Shown in pieces: positions 41,568-53,622 of a stretch of DNA of 64,000 nt (the first letter of the stretch is position 1; the number at the start of each line of letters is the position of its first letter). The notes beneath the pieces were generated by a model. It was not told the DNA's origin. It ran no database searches and saw only the letters and a program-made list of their open reading frames with translations. Source of the stretch: Triglochin maritima (lineage: Eukaryota; Streptophyta; Magnoliopsida; Alismatales; Juncaginaceae); the NCBI GenBank assembly GCA_963682175.1, contig OY821772.1:53528925-53592924 (forward strand), in the 5' to 3' direction. The position numbers were made by a program, and so were the translations under genes.

Positions 41568-42323
41568 TTTTTTAAATGCACTGAAGCACCAAAAACATTC
41601 ATATATTCCAACACACACGAGGCACCACCGCAGCAACCATTATTAGTGATTGAGTGGCTACCCTTGTTTGGCAGTTTATGGGAGATTTAAGCATTTTTGG
41701 CAATAAATAACTTGATTGTTTTGCCATTAGATGGACTTGTTAGGAAAAGACGAGGTTACATATACGATGAAATACTAGTTGTTCACTCCACACTAATCAC
41801 GGTACGAAACTATTTTCGTTACCAAAGTGATTAATGTATCGTAATACTACGTGGTTTGTGCCTGTAGTCTACGTGAGCTCATTGTTTTTGTTGGGAATGT
41901 AGCGACGGTTTAAAATCAGATTTTGGGCTGAAGAACGAGAGCCACCCAATGACTCCAGTTGACTATAATAATAACATGATGCATAAAATAAATAAAAGAT
42001 GGAGATTCATCAACAAATAAGATATTCAACAGGCAAGGATAATGGCGGATGACGATGCTCTTCGGAAATAATAAATCGGAAGATGCTAAGAAGAAGGTCA
42101 TGATAGGAAAGGCATGGGCCTAGAATATGATGTGCTATTATTTTCATAAAGTTCCATCGGTAACATAACATATATATAGTACGTTTTAAATTGTCACCAA
42201 TACATAATACATTATTTTCATTTTGGACTGAATTAGCCGAGTTGACACTTAATTAAAGTGTTCCTCCAACCAATTTTTGCACGCCTACAAAGCTCAATAG
42301 CTTACGTTAGAAATTTAGAATCC
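41568..42323. other. Intergenic sequence
   Basis: No gene or bounded repeat recognised. Confidence 0.5.
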
Positions 42324-42326
42324 TAA

Positions 42327-42649
42327 CATCATCCGTCATCATGATCAGGGTCAACCCGGTCATTAATTTTCTCTCTCTTTCATATTAACTTTTTTCATAC
42401 ACATCAGTTTTCTCTCTCTACACTCATTTTCTTCTTTTCTAACAATATTCACATCTTAAGCACAACTCATCATTATCATCTACATCATCTTTTATTTCCA
42501 CTAACTTTTATTTTATTTCAATATAAATACTATTTACAAAATAATACCCCAAATCATTTAAACTCAATTATATACACAACAACAAAAATAAAATAAAATA
42601 AACCAACAGGGATGTGATGTGTCCCTACGACGACCCTTTAAGCTTGCTC
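42327..42649. mobile_element. Tourist-like MITE, degenerate copy D
   Basis: TAA flanks both ends (42324-42326 and 42650-42652). The left end CATCATCCGTCATCATGATC resembles the left end of copy C, and the right end in reverse (GAGCAAGCTTAAAGGG) resembles copy A. The interior pyrimidine-rich block with 'acactcattttcttcttttc' and 'attcacatcttaagcacaac' aligns with copy C. Confidence 0.65.
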
Positions 42650-42802
42650 TAAATGCGACGTTGAATATATTGGTGGTGGATTGACATCCAATTATTTCCA
42701 CTATGTTGTTATATACCACCTACGCAAAATGAAAGTCATCTACAAAAATCGTATATTCGAATAGGTGGTATTGCATATTGCTCACTTTGAATCAAGAACA
42801 TG

Positions 42803-43063
42803 TGTTCAGTATTATTCGCCTAACATTATTGAATTTGGTAGGGTTTGTATTATATTTTTTCTTAATGAATCGTGTTACAAATGTGAGTTTATATATGAGA
42901 TTAAAAAAAGACGTTGAAGGGGGATGATTTGTTGCCTATTAGAATAATATGCATGAAAGGAATGTGAGCTTGATTATGTTTCCTATTGATGGATGTAGCT
43001 GATGCGTGATTTCCTTAGGCCGTGATGATCGTTTAAGTGTCTGAGTCATCATGTATTTCAACA
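42803..43063 (-). mobile_element. 3' LTR of a truncated Copia element
   Basis: On the minus strand this segment begins TGTTGAAATACATGATGAC directly after a polypurine tract GAGAGGGAG (43064-43072) and ends in ...TACTGAACA. It contains TATATAAACTCACATTTG near the expected promoter/R region. The right boundary is well marked by the polypurine tract; the left boundary at 42803 is chosen from the TG/CA rule only. Confidence 0.65.
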
Positions 43064-44125
43064 CTCCCTCTCAAGTTGAGTCCGGAAGAGATTGAAGAAA
43101 TCCAACTTGTGAAGAATATTATGGAACTGTTTCTGGTCGAGTGACTTGTTGAAGATATCTGTGAGTTGGTCTTTGCTCTGGACATAAGGAACATTGATTT
43201 CTTTGGCTTGAATTTTTTTTCTCTAATGAAATGACAATCTAGTTCTATGTGTTTGGTCCCTTCATGAAAAACGGGGTTGGAGTGCGATATGTCGAGCGAC
43301 ATGATTGTCACAATACGTTAACATGGACTCTATGTAGGGAACTTTCATTTCGCTAAGGAGTTATTTGAGCCAGATTAACTCACTAGTAGTGGATGCCATG
43401 ACCCGGTATTCAGCTTCAGCACTAGATATTGCGACAACGTTTTGTTTTTTGTTTCTCCATGTGACCAAATTTCCACCCACAATGGTACAGAACCCCTGTT
43501 GTGGACTTTCTATCATAGTTATCGACCCAATATGCATCAGAGTAACCAATTATTGAGTTAAAGTTGTTTCTCTTCATCCAATTCCCTTGTCCTAGTGTTT
43601 TCTTTAAATATCTAAGGATTTTATCTATGATGTCAAGGTGATGAGTGTATGTATGAACAAACTTATTGTGCTAACGACATAAATAATGTCGGGTCTGGTA
43701 ATAGTGAGATAGTTGAGTTTTCCTACTAGTCGTTGGTATTGCTCTATGTCATGAAGAGGTTCCCCATCGGTGGATCCAATCTTTATTGATCTCAATGGGT
43801 GTGTGGGCAGGTTTAGACCATAATTTACCAGTTTCCTTAAGGAGATCTAAAACATACTTTCTTTGGGATAGGAATAAGCCTTTCTTAGAATGGACAATTT
43901 CAATGCCTAAAAAATATTTCAAGATTCCTAGATCTTTAATGTCAAACTTGGTCTTTGGGTATGATTTTACATAGTTAATCTCAACATTGTTATTTCCAGT
44001 GATTATGATGTCATCTACATAAACTAGGACAATGGTGATAAATGTGTTAGAATGCTTGATAAACATAGATGCATCAGCGAAACATTTGGTAAAACCGTAA
44101 TGGAGAAGAGAGTGACTGAGTTTTG
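43064..44125 (-). pseudogene. Ty1/Copia pol remnant (reverse transcriptase and RNase H)
   Basis: Minus-strand frames carry the 3' half of Copia pol. The reverse-transcriptase part (about 43780-44125) includes YGFTKCFADASMF, the catalytic VYVDDIIITGNN and DIKDLGILKYFLGIE. The RNase H part (about 43361-43549) includes GGNLVTWRNKKQ and ISSAEAEYRVM. Near the 3' end HEGTKHIELDCHFIREK is seen. Frameshifts and stops separate these blocks. Gag, protease and integrase are absent: sequence similarity stops at about 44125, where a different, tandemly repeated sequence begins. The element is therefore truncated and inactive. Confidence 0.9.
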
Positions 44126-44135
44126 CGTATTCATT

Positions 44136-44312
44136 CATACTCGTCCGCATTCGTCCATATTCATCCAGACTCGTCAACATTCATCCAGACTCGTCCACAT
44201 TCGTCCATATTCATCCAGAATCATCAACATTCATCCAGGCTCGTCCACATTAGTCCAGACTCTTCCGTATTCATCCAGACTCGTCCATATTCATCCAGAC
44301 TCAACACATTCC
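44136..44312 (+). repeat. Minisatellite, ATTCATCCAGACTCGTCCAC unit
   Basis: About nine degenerate copies of a 20-22 bp unit abut the broken end of the Copia remnant. Frames across it on the plus strand encode His/Ser-rich repeats and are products of the period. Confidence 0.8.
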
Positions 44313-44802
44313 AGTTTCATCCACAACCCAAACAAAACCAAATTACAATTCATAACTTCTTCGATAATCATGTTCCAATACTTATCAAACAAAACTACAT
44401 ATCAATTTTTTCTTGAAATATTGAGGAACCAAAACATGAGAAATTCAGAAAAGAAATTTTATATTTTATTAATGGCTTTTGCAACATATATATGCATTAA
44501 ACAATTTGGACCATAATCATTGATTCAGAAACATGCATGTTTCAGTTTCAGTCGTCGTCGAGCATTAAAGGATGAAAAATTAAAAAATTAACAAAAAAAA
44601 CTGAAATAACATAACACAACACATGATGACATAATCCCTAGTTCAACAGGACCACCAACTTACATGAACACCAACTAAAACTTCTAAACCAACATAAACA
44701 CCAAGCAAAGCATCAAAACCAACCTAACCATCAACACAACCTACAACATCTTCAATCTTCACCAACCAACAACCAACCACAACAGGAACAGGAACAACCA
44801 AA

Positions 44803-45342
44803 CTAAAGCAAAAACTTAAGGAACACTGTCACAAACACTACAGTGACAACAATCATCAATATCTCCACATTCTCCACAATTGGCTTCAGCTCATCGGCAA
44901 CCTTCTTAATCTCTTGGAGTGTTTCATACATTTCGTCAAAAGGAACCATAACCTCCACAACTTGATCCAAACAAAACTCCAACTTTTGTTCTGTTCGGGC
45001 AAAGTTCTCTACCACAGCTTTACGACACTCATCTAAATTTGTGGAAATATCAGTAACTGAGTAGCCAGACTCCCCCTCGAACCATTGAAAAAATCGCAAG
45101 AATCGGGAGTCTACAAAATCATAGTATCAAATCATCAAACACCTTATGTGCATCACTTAAAACCTTAACAAAAAAGAAACACAAACAAATCATACTCGAT
45201 AACACTTTGGGCAAACCCAAAATTATCGACAAGACAACATAGGGTTGTTTGACGTTTTGATCATCGCCGGCAACTCGCACTTGCACATGGGAATTTCTCC
45301 AATACCCAGTCATGCCCAAGCATCACTGTTGGAGCCCGACAT
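44803..45342 (-). pseudogene. GRF-type zinc-finger protein with C-terminal membrane anchor, broken copy
   Basis: Reading the minus strand from ATG at 45342 (MSGSNSDAWA), one frame shows the half-zinc-finger pattern of the GRF family: MCKCELPAMIKTSNNPMLSC, then FWVCPK, followed after a probable intron by RFFQWFEGESGY. A coiled-coil region (FARTEQKLEFCLDQVVEVM, DEMYETLQEIKKVADELK) and a C-terminal hydrophobic anchor (ILMIVVTVVFVTVFLKFLL) follow, as in many small plant GRF proteins of about 150-200 aa. Exon 1 has two in-frame stops (codons 11 and 40), and the junction to exon 2 cannot be placed cleanly in phase. Small GRF genes are often in multicopy or mobile contexts. The family call is inferred from the Cys pattern and layout. 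Confidence 0.55.
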
Positions 45343-47046
45343 TGTCGGCGACGACGACTCCTAGGAAGACAAATGGGCGGGGGCGTCAACGATGTGTTGG
45401 TGAGCTCGGAAGTGGGGAAATTAGAGATGGGGGGAAACGTCGATAGGGTGTGTGAGTCAGTTGAAGATGGTGGAGTGTAGATGGAAGGAGAATGGGGGCG
45501 CCGAGGTCGTCGATGATGTGCTGGTGAGCTCGGAAGTGGGGGAAACGTCGTTGGGGTGGGAAATTAGGGACTGAGGTGAAGAAGATTTGGAGGTTGCGTC
45601 AGTTTGGATACATGGTTAGGTAAGTGTGCTCGAGTCGGGACTAAGTCATTTGATGTAAGTCGATTTCATTTAACGGCCCAAGTGACGGTGTCACAACGTA
45701 ACTAACGGAGAAACGGAAAACAGTAACAACGTCTAAGAGAGGTGTACCCAAGCAATTTTCTTGATTCCTGGGCGTTTGGGAGCAATAAAAAATACATTAC
45801 TGCAAATGCCCAACAAATCACGTTGGGAGGTGCACACCCAAGCAAAAAAAAACATTAAAAATGCTCATGTTTATTTATAAAATCCAATATTTTGGTTTCT
45901 AGACATTCAATAAAAATGGTCAGACATCATTTTCCAAAAAAAAAAATGTACCTATTTTTTGACAATTATTACTGGGATTCAAAAAAGCCGAGAAAGTTAG
46001 CTTTTCGAGTTTTTAAGTGAGATTCACGTCAAAGATTTATTGTTTAGATATCGTTTCTTATACAATTACATGTGTTTGTCACTTGAATTTTTATTGTTAT
46101 ACCCTCGATTTTATTATGTTATTTCATAGAATGAAATAATTCACACCCACCCAAAATCCAACTTCCCTTTAATTAACAAAAACCCGAAATCCACCCATTT
46201 TTCCAAAATATGCATGATTAAGCCATTGTTGTTGTTCTTTCTTCTCAATTGAAGATCAAACTTTAAAACATGAAGGCTTTTCGTCGTAATTAGATATTGA
46301 AAAAATTGAAAATTAGTTTTGGCATCCAAATGGTCCATACGTAGACAGTCAAAAACCACATCAAAAATTGTGTCGTGAACGATCACGTTTTTTTTTCAAA
46401 AATTGGAGTGATTTCAGAATATCCAACACAACCATAATTTTCGATATTTGGAAACCAGTTAAGGTGGGGAAATGGCACAATTGTTGTCATATATAATTAT
46501 ACAATACAGAAATGGGTCGGTATTAAAAAAAGGATGGCCCAAAACAAAGTACTCTCTTCGTCGGTAGAAAGAGAGGACATGGCGCACAAAGTCAAGGGAC
46601 CACGAGAACCTCAATGCGCAATAATACATATTAACACGCTTTGCTATGAGCCATAGCAAGGCCTCAACGTACGTTATTGAATATTTTTTATGTATATTTT
46701 ATTTGAATTTTAAGATACAATCGTTCATTGATAAATTCGTGGTATCATTACAATCAAGAGCCAATTCCCCTCTTTAAACTATGTTGCATCCTGAAGTTTA
46801 ATTGAAACACAAACATTTTTGGAGTAAAAAGAGCGTGAAAGGCAAAAGGCCAAAAAGACATACTGCCAGTGCAAGGGTATAGTAAGATTAGGAGTAAAGA
46901 CCATGTTTATTCACAAATCGGAGGCGACTCTGTTTTATTCAGTATTCACATATCACAGGGAGTACAAAGAGGTTTATGAAACTTCTCCACAAACACATCT
47001 ATTTTTTGGAGCCCAGATTCAAGGAACTGGGGTTCGACCTCCCAAT
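45343..47046. other. Intergenic sequence
   Basis: 45350-45560 is G-rich with a repeated word 'gatgtgttggtgagctcggaagtgggg' at about 45391 and again near 45513 in diverged form. The rest is AT-rich. The terminal part is probably the 3' side of the minus-strand MYB gene. No other gene seen. Confidence 0.5.
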
Positions 47047-49237
47047 TCAACAACTCATAAGCTCAAACTTATTTTTGCAAACAAATTCATCGAAAAAAAA
47101 GCAACTCTCCCAATAATTATCAATGATCGAGTCAAATGATTCAATTTGCAAGCTCATCATAGAATCCAAGTAAACATCTTGTTTATGGTCACCGCAGACA
47201 TCCATCGATCGCCACTCTTCAAACAAAATCTTCGGCCCTTTGTTTGTCGATTGGGCTCGGGTCGGATTGGATGAGGACGAGTCTGTCGAGTTGACGCTTA
47301 TTGATTTCGAGTTGCTTTCGTAGCACAATGTTGAGTTGGTAATTGAAGTGTCAAGAGTGTCTAGTTGGGAGTTTGTTAGATTAGGGTTGGAATTAGAGTA
47401 AGATTTTTCGTGTACTCTCTTCTTCAGGTAAGAGTTCCAATAGTTTTTGATTTCGTTATCTGTTCTCCCAGGCAGTTGTGTTGCCATCTGAGACCACCTG
47501 AACAACAAAAACATTAATAATGAGAAAATGTTAATGGTCGATAATATCTTTTGTCGAAATTCTCGAATAAAGGGGAAAAAAACTCATGATTAAAAACGTG
47601 TTACCTTCGGCCGAAAGTATATAAATAATGTTTGTGATAATTATAAACTTATTGTCTCGGTGTCTACAATTGGGATTAAAACGGCATTTATTGGACACTT
47701 ATTGATATTTCCGTTGAAAATAACGTAAATATTATCTTATTTACCGAAATAATTCATTTGCATAGGAGCAAGGTGTAAATTAAATTTTAGTTATCTTTCA
47801 TCTCTTTTTCCCAACTTTTCTAACACATTTTTTATGGTTATTCTAAGTTCTAACACATAAAACAACTTCCAAAAAAGTCAATAGTGTACAATTCTTAAGC
47901 GCGGAGTCTCACTTATTGCCTAAAATCGCATGGAGTGAGATAACTTTTTGTTCTTCTTCAGTTGTAAAGGCTCCTCGCTTCAGACCCGGTCGCAAATAAT
48001 TTATCCATCGTAGTCTGCAACTCTTTCCATTCCTCTGCAACCCTAATGTATTTAAACATGAAATGTGTGAACAAATAACTCGAGAAAAAAAAAGAATTAG
48101 TCGTGCATGAATTTTTATATGGTGAATCAAAAAACATGGGAGATAAGATAAAAGTACTTCAGGTAGTTTAAGCTCGTAGGAATATATATTCTACTGCAAC
48201 ATAATTATCCCATGAAAATGAGATTAGCAACTGGTTCCACACTTCCATGATAGCTACAATGTCTTAATGATATACTCCAATAACCTGATAGTTAACCTAA
48301 CCCAATGTCAACCATAATAGTTAAAGTAGTTGTTAAATCTTCAGTAATATCTTAAGATAGCGAGATGTGAAATATTTTAAACTTTGAAAATTTAGTTTCA
48401 CAATATATTATATTTAAAGGTTTGAGACTTTTATGCCGACACTATATATCTTACTTAGTTTTCTCTCTATCCGCCTTTTTTTATGACAGCATGAAAGCGT
48501 GCCATGAAATGTTGCATGTCAAAGTAGTTTCAGTAACACTTTTTAACTTCCTGAAATAATTAAATGAAAGTAATAGCCTGAGGTCCGTAAAAAAAGTAAT
48601 TTCTATGTATCTGGATAAAAAAGAAAAGTGAGAAATAAAAATAAAAATCAAAACTACTCCAAAGAATGAAATCTCTCTCAGTCATGACATAAATTGATAA
48701 ATATAACCCATTTAATCTAAAAATTCCCATTGCATAAGAATCTAATACCAAATAAAAGTCAACTACTAAATGTATCAACTTCAAATAAGACCATGCATAT
48801 GCTAACAACAATGAAACAATATGAAAAGGTTTGGTTGGTTATTGCCGTTTGACCTAAATGTTTTTTGTTTTTTTGTCCATCACAACAAAGTGCAGGTCAT
48901 GCACGCTTCGTGGGATTTGAACCTAGCGTGCTTATTCTTTGTTCAATGATGAGATGGTTCATTTTTCAGTTTGGAGTACACACATATAATGTTAACAAAG
49001 TTAACACAAAATCATATTTTACATTGTTGATCTCACAATAATTAAGAATACAAAGGCTTCAACCTAATTATGCACGTATTGGTTGCAAGAGTCAAGCTCA
49101 CCGGCTCGCTTTGGAACGACACTCCAGCAAGCGTGGCCGTAGTTGTTAACGCAATCGGTGAGCTTCTTGTCCTCCTCCGGCGACCACAACCCCTTCTTGT
49201 ACTTGATTTTGGTCTTCTTGCATGAATGGCAAGCCAT
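47047..49237 (-). CDS. LAF1: R2R3-MYB transcription factor, LAF1/MYB18-like, 3 exons, 238 aa
   Basis: Minus-strand exons 49102-49237, 47913-48042 and 47047-47497 join in phase to 238 codons plus stop; exon 2 has the usual 130 nt. R2 reads [20 protein letters not shown] with Trp18, Trp38 and Trp58; R3 reads [20 protein letters not shown] with Phe71, Trp90 and Trp109, and ends [23 protein letters not shown], the tract [20 protein letters not shown] and [12 protein letters not shown] match the LAF1/MYB18/MYB19/MYB45 clade, and the C-terminal [13 protein letters not shown] resembles the FFSEW region of LAF1. LAF1 is a nuclear activator in phytochrome A far-red signalling; whether this gene has that role is inference. 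The Ser/Asn-rich linker and acidic tail fit an activation region. A TATAAATA box lies about 95 bp upstream of the ATG. The start at [10 protein letters not shown] is the only one that keeps R2 complete. Confidence 0.9.
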
Positions 49238-49331
49238 AGCTTGGTGAAGCTATAGTAGTTTCTGGAGGTGGTTGTCAGTGAGGGTGGAAAGAGACTTATT
49301 GGGTTTGATGGATGGAGGAGGGAATGTTAAC

Positions 49332-49339
49332 TATTTATA
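49332..49339 (-). promoter_or_regulatory. TATA box of the LAF1-like MYB gene
   Basis: TATAAATA on the minus strand, about 95 bp upstream of the start codon, inside an otherwise AT-rich promoter. Confidence 0.55.
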
Positions 49340-51075
49340 ATTTAAAGAAGTCTGTCTTTGGATATTAAAATAATTTGTGTTGATGAGGTTGATAATTGAC
49401 ATTTAAATCTAAAATCGATGTCATTGTTATAATTGTAACAATCTGTCCTCAAATTTGAATAGAGAATTTTCAGTTGGTTAATAACAACACGAGACTGGTG
49501 GATCCACAGCAAACTAATAATGAGCAAAAACGGCTTGTTATATTTATAAATAAATTAATACTACAAACGAGTAACTTTAAGCTGATAACGAGCTTATAGC
49601 TTGTAATCATAACCTTTTCTACCCAAGCAAATATTGGGATAAAGATTTGGTTTAAAAAAATTACCAATTAGAAATCGGATACGAATTCGGATACAAGTTG
49701 TTTCAAATTTAAATAATCCAAATTATTCGGATATATATGACCACATACACACATTAGTATTCGAAAATTTTGATTTAAAAATTAATTTCAATAGACATAT
49801 CTATTCAATTTCGAATAATATCTGAATACCAATTAGTATTTGAAAATTTGAAGATTCAGATTCAAATTTGGTAATGAATTATGGAATTCAGATCCGAATT
49901 CAGATATATTAAGTATCTGAGTTAAATTATCCGAGTTGCACCCCTACGAACATCGTATAAGACTGCAATTAAGGGTTCGATAATTAGTGTTTCGAAAGGA
50001 ATTACGTACAGGGTACACCCTAAGACTTTAGACCAAAAGAGTTTTCGCTCGAATCTGCGATGCCATTATGGAAATCCTATCTTCATTAGACATTTTTTCT
50101 CAAATTTTTTGGAATTGATAGATGCCTCTTTTTTTTTTGGAAAACCCCCAATTTCTTTTTTGTTGTGAATGTGAGACACGATTTTGTTTTCACTTATAAG
50201 AGATTGTGAGATTGATTCTCCACAATCTTTTTGGACGTACGTGCTTCCATGATCGTTGAACGATCCTCTTGTAAGTTTTGGTCTATAAATAGGAGAGTAA
50301 TTTAATTAAGAATTCTCTATCCAAATTTGAATAAAACAGTAGCATTCGTTAGTTGGGGAGGAAGAGGAGAGGTTTCGAGAAGTTATTATTTATCTCGTGT
50401 TAGGATTGGGGTGGGCAAATAACTTGCCCAAATCACCAAACATTGATTCTTTTCTTGTTTGGGGAGCGATGTCCTTTCACTCTACATAATCGTAGTTGAG
50501 GTTTTTCAATATTTATTCAGTTTTACTTCTTGTTGCTTCTTTTCATTGAACCAATATTGCACATTTTGTTTGAGAGTCTTCGAAAGAGTAGTCATGACGA
50601 GGGAAAATGACTGGGCTTTTTCCTCAATCTACATTAATTAACTCCTGGCAAATGACCTTCGAAGTCAATAGTCTTTAGTCACCCCCAAACTTCTCCACCG
50701 ATGTATTATTTGCAAACCATTTCTTCTGAATAAACATGGTGAATTTGCGCACTAGCCACCGTTGATACTATCAACATTGAAACTTCATATTGCTTTAGTT
50801 ATAGAAATTAGTCACCTAAATTTCTTGTTTATAATTGTAACTTGCTAGACACGTACATGACATATAGAATGATGTGCGGAATGTTTCAACACTGAGGTCA
50901 CGTGAAATCTTACTTTGTGTTCTTAATTTGCTCTTGATTATTTTTCCTCATTGTTGTTTTAATATCTTTTTTTTTGTTTGTCTTATACTCATATCTCCCG
51001 TCATTTCTATATCATCATCTCGCACGCAGATGCTTCTACAACGTTTTTCTTCTTGTCGACTAATATAAAAATTAG
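49340..51075. other. Intergenic sequence with a possible decayed MITE
   Basis: No gene recognised. At 49665-49949 short words ATTCGGATA / CGAATTC recur in both orientations and the block ends GAGTTGCACCCCTA, like the end of a hAT-type MITE, but no matching left end or target duplication could be found. The frames near 50459 and 50874 match no family. Confidence 0.4.
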
Positions 51076-52056
51076 GTAAATTACACTTTGTTCCTCAACT
51101 ATATCGATCGAATTGTTGATTGGTTTCCCCTTATATAGTCATGTATTATTATTGTAAAATGGTACAATAAGATTACTATTTAGTAATCGAGTTATTAAGT
51201 TTAGTGTCGTAGAAAAATCAAACTATTTACCTTAATCTCATAGGAAAACAAAATATTTATCTTTATGTCATTCCGTCAGTAAACCGTTAACATTTTCGTT
51301 AACGTCCGTTAAGTATGTTAATATTTAATGGAATTTTTGCAGAATCACCAGGAATAAACCAAAAATTCATTATATGTGTTGTAAAAATTACAAAACATTA
51401 TTCAAAATTTTCATTTATATTCTCATCTCTATCTTTCAACTTTCATTTCTTCTTTTCTCTCACTAAATTTAATGACTCGATTACTAAACTAATGAAATTC
51501 AATAAAAAATTCTAAAAATTATTTATTTTTATTTATTTTATTTCATATTCATGATTTTTAATATTTTAGTAAAAGAATTTTTATACACATTTTATATAAA
51601 AAATGAATTTTTATACACATTTTATATAAAAAATGAATTTTTATTAGACAACTGATTTTTTAATAAAAAATAATTAATTAATTTGTATTTTTAAAATTAA
51701 AAAAATTATCGAATTTCATTAGTTTAGCAATCGAGCCATTAAGTTTAGTGAGAGACGAAGAAGAAACGAAAGTTAAAATATTGTGATGAGAGAGTATAAA
51801 TAAAAAAAATTAAGTATTTTTTTGTAATTTTAACAACACATATAATTAATTTTATGAATTTTTTGTTTATTCAATGTGATTCTGCAAAATTTTCATTAAA
51901 TATTAATATACTTAACGGACGTTAACGGAAAAGTTAACGGTGACGGAATGATATAAAGATAAATATTTTGTTTTCCTATACCATTAAGATAAATAGTTTG
52001 ATTTTTCTATGATATTAGACCAAATTGTCAGAATCATGTGACATAAAGTCAATTTA
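51076..52056. mobile_element. Large fold-back element with arms of about 330 bp
   Basis: The left arm (about 51190-51513) and the right arm (about 51705-52025) are inverted complements over most of their length. Examples are AGAAAAATCAAACTATTTA, GTTAACGTCCGTTAAGTAT, 'tgcagaatcac' and 'ctaaactaatgaaattc', each found again in reverse on the right. A spacer of about 190 bp lies between and contains a 33-bp tandem duplication near 51575-51640. Weak similarity continues outward to about 51076 and 52056. No coding capacity is present and no clear target duplication was found. Confidence 0.75.
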
Positions 52057-53617
52057 GTTGTTTCTTGGTGGCACCCAAGCAAATAACCTATATATATTTG
52101 GTTTGCACAAAAACAGAAGTAAAGTTTCAAATAAGTTTTGTGCAGGTATAGAAATTTTGACTTTGTAATTCAAACATGTGATGACTTCTCCAGATGAACA
52201 AAATGAAAATCACACGTGAAACTTGAAAACAAAAACAAAAGTGTGAATTTTCTTATATTCTGAGGTTTCCTTAACTTCAAATTCTTAAATTACCAAATTT
52301 TTCGTCTCTTGTCCTTAAGATGCGCTATAGAATGAAGTTCACAAATTTTAGTTTTTGGAAAGTTATTTCGATAATTTAAAGGTCAATTTCAAAATTTAAT
52401 GTAATGAACATTATGATGTGATTGATTTATATGAATTTTCAAAACTCTAGTTTCGTAATCTCTACGGAATAATGAAAATTGGATTGGAAACGGAAGAAAT
52501 CATTCAAAATATAAATTTATAATGTTTTGGAACTCTTAAAGTTAAACTTCCAGAACTTCATTATCACCAAAAAAAACATTATGGAAATCTAGCACCATTA
52601 TTTATTAGTTATTTTCGTACAAACCAATTATTTAATGTCTAACTGGGGATATTTTTGTTGTAAATAATACATACACATTACATAGTAAAAGGGCATGTTT
52701 GGGGGCGTATATTAGTTCGAGGTGCCACGTACTTTGAATTTAGGCTCTACTTGATATAGACAGATTGACAGAATGTAATTTACTCGATGTTAAATAAGAT
52801 CTGTATATCAGTTTTCAATAGAATGTTTATGACCTCAAGCATAAGTTAAATTGCAATAATTATGACCTAAATGCGTTTGACAATACAAATATCATTTTCT
52901 TAATTTGCAGGTCTTACGTAAATAAATTTGGAATAATATTCGTCATTTGGTATAAATTAAGAGAGTTTTTTATACAAATCAAAGCTGGTATTAAACACGT
53001 CTTCCAAAGAGCCGCAAATTAAACTGTTATTGATGTCAACGAAAATTACAAAACATTTTCCTTAATCATCTATAATTGACTTTCATGAATTACTAGCTTA
53101 TTTTTTTCCTCACTGGAGGTAGCAATTCCGATATTCAACACAAGTATTCAACCGCAAAATATCAATTACTGACCCTTTTATTTTCGTATTCTTGTATGAT
53201 GGTTACAAGTCATACAAAATTCTCTTCAAACCCAAACCATAATAGTAAATTCGTATGAAAAGGATAATTTTAAATTGTAATAATACTAATGACTGTCACA
53301 TGAACGTCAAGGACCCTACCAATGGATAAATTTAAGAAAATTATGCTAATTAATACGACGAAAATAATCATTGATACTGTTATTTGGTGGCGTCAGAACA
53401 TCATCAAAAGCAAGATTTCTACAAAAAGATACAACAACTAGAACTTATACATGATCGTGAAAAAAATTACCGAAGTTGGAGAAAACTTTTGTTTTAAATT
53501 TGTTATAGCAACATGATATTATGTTAGTAATGTTACACAATCAAAATTACATCATATATAATGATTAGATCTTCTATTATTGTTCTAAGCATTAATGAAA
53601 TCATGCAAACACGAGTC
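52057..53617. other. AT-rich intergenic sequence
   Basis: No gene or bounded repeat is recognised. Confidence 0.5.
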
Positions 53618-53622
53618 TATAT

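Noticed and set aside
44052..44516. 154-codon plus-strand frame
   Set aside because: Runs across the antisense of Copia pol and the adjoining minisatellite; repeat-derived.
48880..48960. tRNA-like or SINE-like sequence ('gggatttgaacctagcgtgc')
   Set aside because: The box B-like word is present but no cloverleaf, box A at proper spacing or poly-A tail could be found.
49665..49949. Complete hAT-type MITE
   Set aside because: Only the right end (CACCCCTA) is convincing; no left end or 8-bp duplication could be placed, so it is noted only as possible.
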